Part shown: piece after piece, positions 52,801-63,890 of the stretch | Layout: each line of letters starts with the position of its first letter | Position numbering within the stretch: position 1 is the stretch's first letter | From: Elysia chlorotica | Taxonomy: Eukaryota; Mollusca; Gastropoda; Plakobranchidae | NCBI GenBank assembly: GCA_003991915.1 | Contig: RQTK01000670.1 | Location: forward strand, 167,870-231,869 | Direction: 5' to 3' | Length of the DNA: 64,000 bases | Made by a program: the position numbers and the translations under genes | The notes under the pieces: model-generated | What the model saw: only the letters and a program-made list of their open reading frames with translations | What the model was told of the DNA's origin: nothing | Database searches by the model: none

Positions 52801-53620
52801 GAGTTTCTTGGTCATACATAGGGCTAGATGCCCTCCCCTCATGAAGCAAGTCATAGAAAGTTTGTTGAAGGAACATGTATTAATACTGATCTCCATAGCA
52901 TCCAGCAGAGAAAGCAGATAATTTTTGCCATTGCCAGTAGAGGTTATTCTTTAAAGACTTTATTGTAATGAAATCTTTCTCTTTTTTTTATTTGTGAGGT
53001 GACAATCAAGAGTTGATGTTTCAAATCACAGCTGGTGCCTTCCTCTCTGTATGATAATTTTTGGAAAACTTTGTGGGCTTATTCTTAAACAAACTTAACA
53101 TTTTGCTCCAAGGTTTCTTTCAAAATTTAACTACATTTTCATAACATATATTCGAAAACTGACTAATTTACTTTTGATTGATCTATGTCTAACAGCTACA
53201 CATTCCAGACTGTGCAAGACAACTCGACCAAGGTGTGGCGATTCTACCGTATATCTTTGGTCAATGAGTACTTTGATAGGCCGACACTGGTGCCTCCAAT
53301 CATTGTCATAAACCATGTGTGGCGGCTCTTCCGATATTGTCTTGCTAAGAAAGGGGAAGCAACAAAACGGCACAATGCTTTTTGTGAGTATTAAAAAAAA
53401 AAATTATCAAGTTGCATGGAGTTTAAAATAATCATATGCGTTTTTAGATTTTAATTGCTGTTACAGTCTTTGTCAGTATGTATCTCTCTAAAGGCTGGGT
53501 CTCACTTGCCATTCTTGTGACACTAACATAATTGTAACAATATTATTTTTCTTTTCACAGTTTCAAAATTTTGATGCAAGTTCTATTTCACACTAGCTAC
53601 CTCTCTATATATCTGTCTCT

Positions 53621-53659
<39 letters not shown>

Positions 53660-54827
53660 TAACACCCACCCACACTCTTGATTTGTGTCTGTCAGTCTGC
53701 CTTTCTCTCTTTGTCTCTCCCATCCTCCTCTCTTTGTCTGCCTGCCTGTCTCTCTGTGTCTCTCCCTTTTCCTTCTCTTTGTCTGTCTGAATTTCTCTCT
53801 TTGTCTTTCCATCTGTCTGTCTCTCCCTCTCTCCTTCTCTCTCAAACACGTCTTTACACTTTCTCTGCTCTCCCACTTTTTCCATCAGCATTAATTTTGC
53901 TTTTTTGCTAAACTTTCACATGTATTGTTAAAATCAGTCTAAATTGCTCCAAAACCATTTGCTCCAGGGGACAAACAGGCTAAAGTGATTGAGCGTTGGT
54001 CTCCCAATTGGGAGGTGTTTGGTTTGAAACCCGCAATCGGTCTAAAATGTGTTTGTCAAACTTCCCCCCTTCCTGATTGAGTTAGTGTCAGTATAATTGA
54101 CCAGTTGGGACAGGAGTCCAGGTCTCCCCGCACTGTCCTGTGTGTGGCAGCTCCGAAAATTGTCAAGCGGTAGTCTTGGAGCATGTCCATAATTAAGGCT
54201 ATATAGAACTGACGTTGTATGTTAAGTTACCACCTCCCTTTCTCTCTCTCTCTCTCTCTCTGTGTTACGTCTCTCCCTCCCCCCTCTCTCTCTCTGTCTA
54301 TTTGTCTATCCCTCCCTTCCTCTCTCTCACAGGCACAACACTTCCTCATCTCTGCCACCTTTACCGTCATCGTTCATTTTGATCTTTAATAAACTTTTAC
54401 ATGTATTATTAAAATCAATGTAAATTGATTCAAACCATTTTATTTGCTCTGAAGTTGCCACAAAGCAAGAAAAATGTGTTTCTTTGATAAACTTTGATTG
54501 TGAAAACCAACGTAACTTGTTTTAAACCCATTTCTCTTGCTCTGACTTTGCTATGTAGCGAGGAAACTGTGTGACGACACAAATCTCCGCCTCACACTGC
54601 TGGAAAAGGCAGCCATGGACATGTACCTGGCCACCTCAAGCATCAAGCAGAACGAGTTGTTGGATAACAGAGTCGCAAATACAGCAGAGAGGTAAGAACT
54701 GGGTTCTTATTACAGCAAATTTAAAAACGATTTTAGAAAATTCTGGACTATTTAAATACACGTTATAGCAGCGCCATCATTGTCGTCGTCATCATCATCA
54801 AAATCATCATTATTATTATTATTATCA

Positions 54828-54879
<52 letters not shown>

Positions 54880-56423
54880 ATTATCATTACTATTACTAAG
54901 CATTATGGCACATTGTGGTGTACAGGCTAAAGAAAACCATCATATTTTATGTCTTACAATTTTGGCATTACATTAGTTTTCTTTATTTTCGAAGGAAAAT
55001 AATACTAACTTACTTTTTTTTTAATATATTTAGCCATTTGAGTGGTGTGCAGAAGGAAATCATTATTGAAACATTCCATAATTTGTAAGCACCCAAGAAA
55101 TGTATACCATACTTTAACACTGACCACTGTATACAGGAATCACTTGTAGCTTATGTGGCTAGGGCTCATGACTGACAATTAGAAGTATGCTGTTCGAACC
55201 ATAGCTGGTGTATGCTTCTCCATGCAGGATTCTTTGAAGAACCTCAGGGGTGTAAACTCAGTCTTTATGCTTTTCTTTTCTTTTTTTTTTGCACTTATCC
55301 TTCTCTGATTTGAATTTATCCAGCGATTGATGTTGTTAGTTACTGTCCTAAGTGGTGATGATGACATGTGTATCAGGACACAGGTAACACCCTTCTCTGT
55401 CTCTGGTCTATGCCTCAGGCTCGATAAAGTCATGGGTGACCTTCAGCGTATCAAGGAGTCGGTGATGCAGCATGATCTAGACAGAGCGGCAGAGGCAGAC
55501 AAAGCAGCCGCTTTACTGGATGTTGCTGAAGGGGAAGGGGTCCCACCAGCTGCTTCGGATTCCATGAGGCGCAAACACGGCATCGGGTAAGGCTGGGCAA
55601 CAAAGTGGAACAACTCTTCGCGAATTCACATTCCCTATTAGAACTGTCTGTCTGTCTATCTGTCTGTCTGTCTGTCTGTCTGTCTTATCTGTCTTTGTCT
55701 CTGCCTGTGTGTCTGTCTCTCTCTCTCTGTCTCTCTCTCTCTCTCTCTTTCTCTCTTTCTCTCTTTCTCTCTCTAAGTCAGCCTCTCTGTCCTTGTAAAT
55801 TAGGCTAACTGTTGGTGCACTTGAAAAAGTGAACTCACAGACGGTCATGTTCTGCTACAGGAAATTTACTTTATATTTATGAAGCGGCTATTGGGTCTAT
55901 ATTATATAATCTACTATTTCTCTTATGCTTTAATAGGTTTATGTATAATGCAGACAATGCAATTAATTTTGGCTTCTTTTTAGCTCAACAAGATGTTAAA
56001 TTATTTAGATCTGTATAGATACAAGAGTTTCAAATTAGTTTTATTAATTGGAAGGTTAAGCAAGTAAATTTATGTCTCTTCTCAAGTTAAACACATAACT
56101 TAAGGATTATTAAATTGCTTAAACAAAACATTTTCAACTTGAAAAATTTACTGTAACGCTACAATGTCTAAAATTTTGAATTTAGTTATTGATTTTTTTG
56201 GAAAAAGAAACAACATAGGTTAAACTAAAAATGTTACATAGATTTAAAAAAAAAATCTTATTACAGGGTGTCTGTCAAAAAATCTGACAAGGAGTCATCA
56301 TCGTTGAAGGAACAAATAAAAGAACTGAAGGCTCACTCGACTGAGACAACAGCTCAGCTGACAGAAGTCACTGCGATGCTGCAGTCTCTGCTAGCCAGAA
56401 ACAATGATTCTGTTCATGTTTAA
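28782..56423 (+). CDS. TRPM-family cation channel, complete (30 coding exons)
   Basis: Exons: 28782-29460, 30187-30395, 30708-30787, 31596-31767, 32423-32603, 33368-33537, 33800-34004, 34572-34737, 37897-38050, 38421-38496, 38922-39028, 39544-39678, 40230-40292, complement 41069-41201, 41831-41965, 42822-42887, 43561-43608, 44611-44766, 45144-45243, 46423-46648, 47273-47411, 47848-48044, 48695-48838, 50879-51133, 51510-51684, 52238-52394, 53196-53383, 54559-54691, 55419-55586, 56267-56423. All phases agree and give 1657 residues. Residues 1-300 are a polar extension. TRPM homology starts at about 323 (CECGRPSSWH), with SITGGAQRF at about 415-425 and GAWIITGGT at 440-450. S1-S6 lie at about 1185-1442. 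S2 has EEIRQ and S3 has NQFD, matching the Ca2+ site of TRPM2/4/5/8. The pore has YGELF; the TRP helix has KVWRFYR. The C-terminus is a coiled coil, with no kinase or NUDT9 domain. Exon 14 is on the opposite strand, and exons 6-8 have a second copy. Confidence 0.93.
32766..35215 (+). repeat. Tandem duplication in TRPM, copy A (exons 6A-8A)
   Basis: A unit of about 2.45 kb repeated immediately at 35216-37820. It includes flanking intron, exons 33368-33537, 33800-34004 and 34572-34737, and a SINE remnant, all in the same order. Splice sites of all three exons are intact. Confidence 0.93.
34039..34166 (-). mobile_element. SINE family A 3' part, copy in duplication unit A
   Basis: On the minus strand it contains ATATAGCCTGTATAGTGATG, TTGGACGTTAAAACAACAAA and a CAAACAAACAA tail. 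The tail abuts exon 7A within about 35 bases. Confidence 0.75.
35216..37820 (+). repeat. Tandem duplication in TRPM, copy B (exons 6B-8B)
   Basis: Second copy, with exons 35813-35982, 36405-36609 and 37181-37346. Over the 541 coding bases I count eight differences from copy A, all silent; exon 7 is identical. Introns differ by scattered substitutions and small indels, and copy B has an extra stretch of roughly 165 bases at about 36065-36230. Splice sites are intact. Exon 6 starts after one base of a codon whereas exon 8 ends after two, so A and B cannot both be joined in frame. Confidence 0.93.
36643..36769 (-). mobile_element. SINE family A 3' part, copy in duplication unit B
   Basis: Same position relative to exon 7B as the unit A copy, so the duplication happened after the SINE inserted. 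Confidence 0.75.
40609..40775. repeat. Inverted repeat, left arm (TRPM intron 13)
   Basis: Reverse complement of 41224-41389 with a single-base indel over about 167 bases. It ends where an ATA array begins. It reads naturally as the intron leading into exon 14 in plus orientation. Confidence 0.95.
40776..40821. repeat. (ATA/TAA)n microsatellite at inversion junction
   Basis: About 45 bases of trinucleotide repeat starting exactly at the end of the left inverted arm. Confidence 0.95.
41069..41201 (-). CDS. TRPM exon 14, present in inverted orientation
   Basis: On the minus strand, after an AATACCAG acceptor, the exon runs CAA GGA TGG... for 133 bases and ends before a GTGAGT donor. It encodes a GWGEYLRLKPLEEWTEF segment, then LLHCINKAIIHLLKDESFD and FYM. 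It starts in phase 0, as exon 13 requires. It ends with one base, exactly what exon 15 (GA GAA AAG TTC...) needs; without it the channel frame is lost. It lies between inverted copies of its own upstream intron, next to a run of N. The plus strand of the same bases is also open (41103-41228) but fits neither the phase nor the family. Confidence 0.85.
41224..41389. repeat. Inverted repeat, right arm
   Basis: Reverse complement of 40609-40775, ending directly at the N gap. Confidence 0.95.
41390..41413. other. Assembly gap (24 N)
   Basis: A run of N joins the inverted arm to the following intron sequence. Confidence 0.99.
41591..41860 (+). repeat. Degenerate tandem repeat carrying decoy acceptors before TRPM exon 15
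   Basis: The sequence around the true acceptor (TGTAG then GAGAAAAGTTCTATGTGAGG at 41831) recurs as TTTGTAGGAGATAAATTTTG at 41651 and TTTGTAGGAGATAACATAGT at 41751. A fainter copy (GAAATAAACACTGTGTGAAC) lies at 41591. Only the last copy continues into an open exon. Confidence 0.7.
42323..42565 (+). repeat. Direct repeat in TRPM intron 15
   Basis: A stretch of about 65 bases around GAGAGATTGCTATACAACCT, ending CAGTCAATTCTA.ACAAT, occurs near 42323 and again near 42500 with few differences. Confidence 0.8.
42822..43608 (+). CDS. TRPM exons 16 and 17: small symmetric cassettes
   Basis: Exon 16 (42822-42887, 66 bases) encodes VSDKSQTTSVGYTSQDGSLR and two more residues. Exon 17 (43561-43608, 48 bases) encodes GNSKQSPGQTPRLESDG. 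Each begins and ends in phase 1 and has a length divisible by three, so either or both could be skipped without changing the frame. Both are Ser/Gln/Gly-rich and lie in a linker between the N-terminal homology region and VKQRLKMKETYDFERPE, where TRPM proteins vary most. Splice sites are consensus (GACAG/GTAAAA and CTGCAG/GTTTGT). Confidence 0.75.
45209..45425 (+). repeat. Tandem repeat of about 70 bp spanning the TRPM exon 19 donor
   Basis: Three units begin GACAGTGTCAGTCT (45209), GACAGTGTTAGTCT (45282) and GACAGTGTCAGTCT (45352). The first is the end of exon 19 plus its GTAAGT donor; the other two lie in the intron and lack a good donor. Confidence 0.8.
46151..46400 (+). mobile_element. SINE family A copy, ending beside TRPM exon 20
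   Basis: Contains TAGAGCTTTAGTCTC, TTTTTGTCAGTGTAATGTGA, GGCCCGTCCACAATGTAG and the 3' end TATATAGTGCTGACATTGGA, with a degenerate A-rich tail. The tail ends about 20 bases before the exon 20 acceptor. Confidence 0.8.
47848..52394 (+). CDS. TRPM exons 22-26: transmembrane channel domain
   Basis: Exon 22 ends with KAPVSKFMANI and exon 23 continues ISYLIFLGMFSYFLL (S1), then IMVWIWFLTLITEEIRQ (S2). Exon 24 holds SNFWNQFDLMMYCCMV (S3), VRCVYSITLAMTYLRFMQFF (S4) and the GPKVIMIRRM linker. Exon 25 holds S5 (LTDLMFFFLILVVFVLSFG), the VAYHI segment and a pore loop with YYPYFQIYGELFLEDLE. Exon 26 holds an extracellular loop with two cysteines and N-glycosylation-type NIT, then S6 (MVLTNILLVNLLIAMF). 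The acidic residues after YGE are the likely selectivity filter. Intron 23 contains an antisense LINE remnant. Confidence 0.93.
49084..50690 (-). mobile_element. LINE remnant inside TRPM intron 23, antisense
   Basis: On the minus strand, open pieces at 50393-50647 and 50003-50296 resemble the linker between the endonuclease and reverse transcriptase of a jockey/RTE-like LINE (TAYNRATRRAK, DLQKDVRKPWTILVNLPGNK, SEKLIKHFANINK). A decayed FDRLISPTMRLE-like start of the RT domain follows near 49930. The C-terminal piece at 49097-49501 has CDDYLETVEHTLFKCSSL and ends in a stop followed at once by an AAC-rich tail. The central RT domain appears to be missing between about 49500 and 49900. Confidence 0.75.
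53196..56423 (+). CDS. TRPM exons 27-30: TRP helix and C-terminal coiled coil
   Basis: Exon 27 contains YTFQTVQDNSTKVWRFYRI and RPTLVPPIIVINHVWRLFRY, the TRP helix and following rib region. Exon 28 (54559-54691) and exon 29 (55419-55586) are Leu/Glu/Lys/Ala-rich helices. Exon 30 (56267-56423) ends with a heptad pattern (SLKEQIKELKAHSTETTAQL, TEVTAMLQSLLARN), expected to be the tetramerisation coiled coil. Stop TAA at 56421-56423. The protein ends here; no alpha-kinase (TRPM6/7) or NUDT9-like domain (TRPM2) follows within the mRNA. Confidence 0.9.
53618..53860. repeat. CT-rich low-complexity tract in TRPM intron 27
   Basis: A pure CT run at about 53626-53655 followed by CTGT/CTTT-rich sequence. 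The Arg/Glu-rich minus-strand frames across it are artefacts. Confidence 0.9.
53966..54229 (+). mobile_element. SINE family A copy in TRPM intron 27
   Basis: Shows a decayed head (GGTCTCCCAATTGGGAGGTG, GGTTTGAAACCC), a body with GTTAGTGTCAGTATAATTGA and CTCCCCGCACTGTCCTGTGT, and the end GGCTATATAGAACTGACGTT. It is followed by another CT tract. Confidence 0.75.
54795..54885. repeat. (ATT)n/(ATC)n microsatellite in TRPM intron 28
   Basis: About 90 bases, mostly ATT. Confidence 0.95.
55137..55300 (+). mobile_element. tRNA-like SINE remnant in TRPM intron 28
   Basis: Box A-like TGTAGCTTATGTGGCTAGGG and box B-like TGTTCGAACCATAGC at tRNA-like spacing. A related but more decayed stretch lies near 52990-53050. 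This is a different family from family A. Confidence 0.4.
55648..55780. repeat. (CTGT)n/(CT)n microsatellite in TRPM intron 29
   Basis: A tetranucleotide array followed by CT-rich sequence. Confidence 0.93.
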
Positions 56424-56586
56424 CTATAATTGGGTTGATTGATGAAACAATAATTTATTGCTCTATTTTTCTTGTTTCTTTGTATTCTTTCTATTTATAC
56501 AAGGTTATTAATGTCATACTACTTCAAAACTGATTTGCACATAAAAAAAATTATGTGCAATGTTATGAAATGTAAAAAAAACATCA

Positions 56587-56592
56587 AATAAA
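56587..56592 (+). terminator. Candidate polyadenylation signal of the TRPM gene
   Basis: AATAAA about 165 bases after the stop codon. Other AT-rich signals follow, so a longer 3' UTR is possible. Confidence 0.5.
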
Positions 56593-56599
56593 AAAACCC

Positions 56600-59500
56600 T
56601 GAAATTTGGAGAGCTTCAAAGCAGAGGTGTAGTGGTTATTATAGTGTAAAGATGTTCAAATTTGTAACTCCCGGTGGTGCAATTTATCTTTTCAGGATTC
56701 CATCTTCGAAGTATGTAAGGAAATCTGAATGATATGATACATCATGTCCATTGAAGATTGGTTTAAGAAAATATAATGACATCTGTTGAACTTGTTGCGT
56801 ACATTTGACAATAGTTAGTATTTAATGTGATTTTAAATAAATTGAACATAAGTAGATATATTTGTAGCTAGGATATTTTCAAAGGTTATTACCTTTTGCT
56901 GGAATATGAGATTTGTTCCCCATTCAGACCATTTCATGGTTTAAAAAAAAAAAAAGAACCAATGCCTTATGTCTCAAATAATTCGAAACAAGAACCTTAT
57001 TTTATTTTTGCTGTTTATCAATATTCTACTTGCCTAACTACTTACTTAAGATTCTTCTGAGGCATCATCTTTTCACTTTAACATGTAACCCTATAGTATG
57101 ATCTCCTCCCATGTAAATGAATATCCCATATCACCAAGAACAAATCAGAGACATAACATGTAATTTAAACATCACTAATGTCAAATTAATTTTCTAATTT
57201 TTTTTTTTTTAAAGAATATCAGGACTTGCTCAAAATTAAACAATTCAGTTGAGTAATCTATAAGGCATAATGCATTGGATTCTAACTGACTATCAAATCA
57301 ATATTGATTAGGTTTGTAATTGGAAAAGGCCTCTTAAATTTTGATAATAATATTCATAAAGAAGAAAACTTGGCTGATATTCATTTTTTTTTTTTACAAT
57401 GAGAGTTTTCTGTAAAGCCTTATGTATCATCAAATGTTTTGAAGTTTTTTCATCTCAATAGTGTATCTCTTTTATTTTTATTTCTAGTATGTTTAACTAT
57501 ACTTAGCAAACTGTTTCTGAACGTATATTGACTTACTCTTTGAAAAAAAAAAGAGAAAAAAAACTTGTTAAACTACAACCAGGTGCAATTTTCTCAAATT
57601 TATACTGGCTCAAAGTTTTTAACTTACAACACATTCAATTTATCCATACATTTTCTTTTTCAAGACTATTTACTGTCTGGTTGCAAATGCTTCCATATCC
57701 ACATCAATGATATTTTAAACTGCTTCATTTATTGATATTTATACACAAAAAGAATTCCTGTTGTACATTCCATGTTACTCAATGTTATTCACGAATATAG
57801 TTATATTAAATGTAAAATATCATTACAAAAGGGCTACAGCCACACACAAAAAACAACCAGTTTATGTGTTTGCTTCAATATCTTCTTAAAAACTATCTGT
57901 ATTAATTATATTACATATCTTTGATGAAGATATCTCAAAATCTTACTTTTTTTTGCTGATGTATTATTGAAGACAAAAAATTGCTACCTAAGAAATCTGT
58001 TGAAAAACATGTTAACCAAACCATGTAAGCTAGATGTATATATTATAAACTTTACTTCATCTACTCAAAGTGACAATCGATCTGACATTATATCACATTT
58101 TTAAGAAAGATGAAACATTACACTCCATTGTCCATGACAACAATGTACTCAACAAATCAATTGACATTTTCTCTAACTACTTTCTAATCCTGCTTTTTCA
58201 TATTTGTAGTTAAATATGTTTAATGATCTACTTTTCTTATTTTTCAAGTGACTTTATTTTTTGCTATTTGTGATACACACTAAGCCTCACTTTTTTGTTA
58301 TCCTTAGATCTGGACACCACTAACGTTTACTATCTTTTTTAATCATGACACAATAAATTTAAACTTATTTAGTTTTAAACAGTTTCCTTTTTGGGAGCAT
58401 TTTATTCTTCTTTTTTTTGTATACAGGCTTTAAGATAATATGAAACCAATCTATTCTTGCGCGAACAATGTATTGATTGGTTCTAGAATTTTCAGTATTT
58501 TGATTTCATTTTTCTTACACCAAATTATCATTTTTTTTTTCTTGTATTTTTTTTGCTTGTTTTGTTGGGTTGTTATTTTTTCTTTGTATGTACAAACCAT
58601 TGACAGTGGGAGATGCCCTACTTATGTCATTTATTGACAGATAGAGTTTCATCAAAGTATGAAAGAGAGCTAGATGGAGAATGTCCTCATATCTCTGCTA
58701 TGTCTGTGTGTCAACTTGTAACTTGTCAGACATTAGACCTGGATACGGTTCACAATATGATCTAGTTGCTCACAATAGTTGTCAAGAAATCAAGAGACCA
58801 AATAAAGCAATAACTGTTTTGATACAATAGCAATATAAAAATAGGTATTTTCCAAGTGTTTTTCTTTTTTTTTTATAACATTCAAAAAGACATTTGTGCA
58901 CACAGTAAATTCAAGCTAGGGCAGAAGGAGCAATTTACTTTACTGAAGTTGATAAAAAGCCTACACTTTTTCTTGTGTTCCTCATACCACTGTGCCATGT
59001 TATTGTTCATGTTATCCAACCATTATTTTGTTGTCTTTTTTTCCCTAATTTGTTGGATTCCATTAATGTACAAACAAATGTTTATTAAAATTACATGTAT
59101 ACACCAAATTATATTGGTAGAAATTTTTGTTTTCTTTAAAACTGTGCAGGTGAAAAAACAAACCTGTATTTATTTCTGTAAAATGCTTATCTTCTATGAT
59201 TTAAGACATGCAGGTATGAGCACTTCGGTGGATTGAACATATAATAACAATATTATTGATCAAACTATGTGCATAAAATTTGTTATGTCAATGTATTTGT
59301 CAAAACAGAATCTACGCAGATGTTAAAGGTTAAAAAAGTTGTAATCCTTTTGATAATGTATTTTGCTAAGAAAAAAAGCTTGGATCTATGACATTTTTGT
59401 TTAAAAAAAATCAAAACAACCCCCCCCCCCACCTAATTTTAGAGTAAAGATGTAAGTGAGATTGGACAAAGTATAAAGTTTGATGTTAAATTTTGTTGGC

Positions 59501-62500
59501 TGAAAACATTGCTACACATGATATAGCAGGGTTTATGTCTCTTTTCGTTGTTTTTTTTTTTTTAGTTTGTAATGAAAGTTTTTTTTTGGAAAAAATAATT
59601 ATTTGAGGAGAAAAAGATTTCATGTTTATTAAGTACTGCCATGGCTATTGATATTGCAAGTTTCATCTTTATGGAAAGAGGGATACAAAATTATTCAAAG
59701 AAGGCAAATAGCTGTTAGTGCCGCAAAAAAGTCAATTGGAGACTTTGCTAATAAAGAGCGAGGTATAAAAATCAGCTTTATTCGTCGGGGACTTGATAGG
59801 AAGATTTTAAAAGTTTAAGATTATTTTGATGCTAATCTGTGGTGGTTTGAAAACTCATCAACTTAAAAAAATGAATATATTATTATTATATTATATATAT
59901 ATATTAGTTATATATCATCTTCAGATAATTTAGGATAATGTTTCGAAAACATTTGTAATTTAACAATAATGGTGTTGGTTCTTAGTATAGAATTTATTCA
60001 TTAAACTGGAGGCCATCTTTTATGTAAATATTCAACATTTTGACCTGTTTAATCAGACACCAAAGTAGTCACATAACACCCTTTTGATATTTCTCATATA
60101 TTTTTTTAAACTGTTTATACACAAACATTTTTTACTATACAAGCTGCCCCTTTTTTCACAGATTTCCATGTCAAATTTTGACTGTCGTATGATGGTAATT
60201 TTTGTTCTCCGATAATTTTTCAAACTGCTGTGTTAATAAATGCTGGTCGGATCAGTTTTATACAAACAAAATAAAAATTTAATGATTGTTGGCCTTACAA
60301 AATGAGGTTCGTTTTCATTTTTTCTGCATATGTTTTTCATGGATTTTCACTCCAATTTTTCTTTCTTTTGGAAAGGATTTTATTGAGTTATGATACTGCC
60401 TTCTCTTGAAAAAAAAATACTGGAAAGCTTTGCACCTTCCTCTCTCGTATTTGTATTTGATAATGCAATAGGCTCACTATCCATTGCCAGCCCAGTTGGG
60501 ATCTCACATTCGATGCAAAAAATGTGGCAGGCATAATAAATGCATATGATCATCAATAGAACTGAACCACATCTATTGCTAAAGATTAATAAGTAAAAAA
60601 AACACATGATTCATACCATGTTCAATTAAAAAAATATATAATTCTCTTCAAGAAAATGAGAATGAAAAACATAAAAAAAAAAGATCCAATTGGAAGAGAG
60701 TCCCTATAATGAGTTTTCTTATTCCACTGAGATGTAAGTTCCTACCGTTGTCATTCCAAAATCATATGTAGCTAAAGTAATCAACTGTTCTCAGGAAAAA
60801 GAAAAAAAAGCCAAATACTTTGGTTTTGAATCTGTCATAAAATTCTCACAGCATGATTTGAACACTATAGTAGATTTTTCTCTCTTATTATCTCCACTGT
60901 GTTCTTAATTTTCCTCCAAAAAAACCCCCAACATTTTCTTATCATTTGGATCTGCGAAATAGAACAAGATTTTAATCATTAAATTTGCAATTTTGTAGCA
61001 ACAATATAAATTTAATTTTTGTGTATCTGCTTTCATCAGAGAAAGATTTTTAATAAGCCGATTAGTACTCTTACTATATAGGTTTGTGACGTAAATTAAG
61101 TTTTGAATTCAAAACGCATTTTTCATTTCAACTCATACTCTTAACGATTTTTACAAATTATACAGAGCATGCAATAAAAGAGTTGGCTGTTGATGCTAGC
61201 CTGCACCTGAAGAATACACTTCTTTTGTCTTAATATAACACAACAAGAGGTCTAGCCTACCAGTGCCCCGCAATGTAAAAATAAAGGAGATATTTTCGAT
61301 TATTTAAATTGAAAGTATTTTCTGAAATGTTTCCAGGGTACATGTTTTCTCAATAATACTGATCTATCTAGCCCTGTGACAGGAATCTATTTCATGAATC
61401 TACGACTCTGCACAACAGAGAATACAGAAACAACTACATTGTATTTTACTGAAAGATTAAGTCAAAACACACTTAAAGGAGAAGACAAAGAAAAATCTAT
61501 AACGTTGGTTAGATTGACATAAATTGTTTTTTTTATTTTCCAAGTTAGCTGTATCATGTTTTTATTATTTTCCAAGTTAGCTGTATCTTATAAGAATAAT
61601 ATATAAATACTTGTATATTATAATATATGGTTTTGTTTATATACACTTGCTACATTATAAAGTGTAAACTGTTTTGAAAATTATTGTTCAGGTAAGAAAT
61701 ATAATACAGACAGGTTTATGGTATATAACAATTAAGTAGCTATAGGGAAAAACCTTAATGGAATCAATGCAGGGAACTACCTTCATTTATTGTAAGGTCC
61801 TTAAAAAAAACAAAAAAACAACAACATTAAGGGTACAGAAATAAACAAAATAATTTTAATTAAAAAAAGCTATAAGATTAATTTCTCAGATGCATGTACT
61901 TCAATTCTTTATGTGTATCAGATCTCAAAAGTCAATGCATTTACAGCCGATGTAAGATATGAGTCTTGAGGTTTCACACAGCACAGCATAGCGGCTTTTC
62001 ACATAAAACAAGCAATGTCGTCATGTTTTTCAGCGATATAACAAAAACTGTTTTACAATCCCCAGCCATCCACCCATTCTTTCCGATTAAAGTCCTTAAA
62101 TGTGCACAGCACTAAACTCATTCACCCATTCATTCACATTTGCCTTAAAGCCTTGCTCAAAAAAAGGTTTAACTATAATTATATGATGCTGCCAAAAATG
62201 ATTACACAATCAAACCAAATGAATATAGATACACATAATCGTCATGGCAGATCATAGCTGAAAGTGACAAAATTTTGATCTGGACAAAGAGAGAAAACAA
62301 ATTTTTACACCACAGGCTTCTTTAAAATTATTACGCATGAGTAAATTTGAAAACTTTGTATCCTCCTAAATATGGAGACCTGTATCAACTTTTACCGAAA
62401 TCAGCAACTGTTGTTTATATTTGTATAAAAAAAAAGATTAGATTCAAAACACAAGCCTTGTTATACACCTTAAGTTTTAAATTAGGTAAAACAGGAATTG

Positions 62501-63890
62501 ACACAATAGCTTTTTTTCTATCTTTTTTAGTTCATCAACGAAAACCTCTTAATGCACTTCACTTGCAAGTTACACACCATCACAACAAAGTGTTTTGAAT
62601 AGTAGTTTCTGTTTACAAACATTGTTCTGAGACTTCATGCCTATGGAAGCTCTCTTTTCATAGAGAGTAAAACTAATTTCTCCACACAAAAAACAGGAAT
62701 ATTCTAATCCAGCAAAATGGTTACAACTGGAATAGATGGGAATGTTGAGGCGTGGTAACATAGACAATATTGTCACTCAGGAATATGCTCCAATTAAGAC
62801 AAATGATTTTAAATATGAAGCTTAGGAGAACAAGGATATTAGGAATGAGATAAGCTGAACAAGTTATGTGTCAAAATAGAACAGAAAAAAAAATCACACA
62901 GATTAATAATAGTCTTCATTTACTCATTTTATTTGCATAGATCTCAGAATACTCTTGGAGGAGTATGTATGTGTTGGGCAAGTAGATGCGGTAGGAATAT
63001 ACTGCTAAATTAGAGTCTGTATAAACATACTTAGTTTGGGTGTTGATAATGTATCATACCAACATAGAAATCAAAGAAGATATTATAAAGGCTGTTTAAA
63101 CCTTAGAGGAGGGTGGTGAGAAAAAGAGGGATATTATAAAAACATGAGGATTTATCAAACTGTAATTATTAGTGAGACACATGAAAAAGACTTTGAAAGC
63201 TTTTTTAAATATCCATAATATTATATCCTTGTTTGAGCTTAGACCAAGCCTACCAAAAATGAACGAACATTTTAAAGACAATAATACACTTATGGTCTTG
63301 CCTGGATAAATTGTGAGGCATTGGGAATGTTCATTTCCTGCATAGTCAAAACTTGATTTATCAGATAATTGATCCAGACAAATGGGCATCATTCTCATGA
63401 AGTTTTTTTTAATCAATATGATAACACGATTACAAATACAATTCGAATTACTCGATTTTTGCTGATCAGCAAACTTAACTAAGGAATGTAAAAAATGCTG
63501 AAACAATTTTTCATAGTGCTCTTGGAAAGTTTCATTTTTATATCTGTCCATATAGCCTATAAAACATGTGGTGCTAATTGTGTTTGCCATTAGACCATAA
63601 GCCACAAGGTTCATAAATCAAAAGATGAGGCTTTAATCTTTACATTTTGTTTTTTGGTGGGTGTGGCCAAGGCCCTCAAGGAAAAAAATATTCATTGAGC
63701 TTCTTCTGATGGGGCACAAATTTAAACCAATTTATTTTTGTTCTAGTCACGAATAGTATGGTGTTAATAATTCCACAATTTTGTAATGCTTTAATTTACC
63801 CATAAAAATGATTATTATGAAGTGAAATTTCTAAAAAATAATGTGAAGATGGTAACAAGACAAAAAACAACAACAACCAAAGTGCAAAAC
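56600..63890. other. TRPM downstream region and intergenic DNA, no gene recognised
   Basis: AT-rich throughout. The sequence shows a possible decayed SINE family A body at about 58690-58785 (GTCAGACATTAGACCTGGAT) and a short tandem copy of ATTTTCCAAGTTAGCTGTAT at 61535 and 61567. Poly-C occurs at 59420. The right part is likely the 3' UTR of the minus-strand gene at the window edge. Open frames such as 63096-63614 on the minus strand lack coding character. Confidence 0.5.

Noticed and set aside
63096-63614. Minus-strand ORF of 172 codons
   Set aside because: It is AT-driven with no domain, and lies in what looks like the 3' UTR of the gene ending at 63891.
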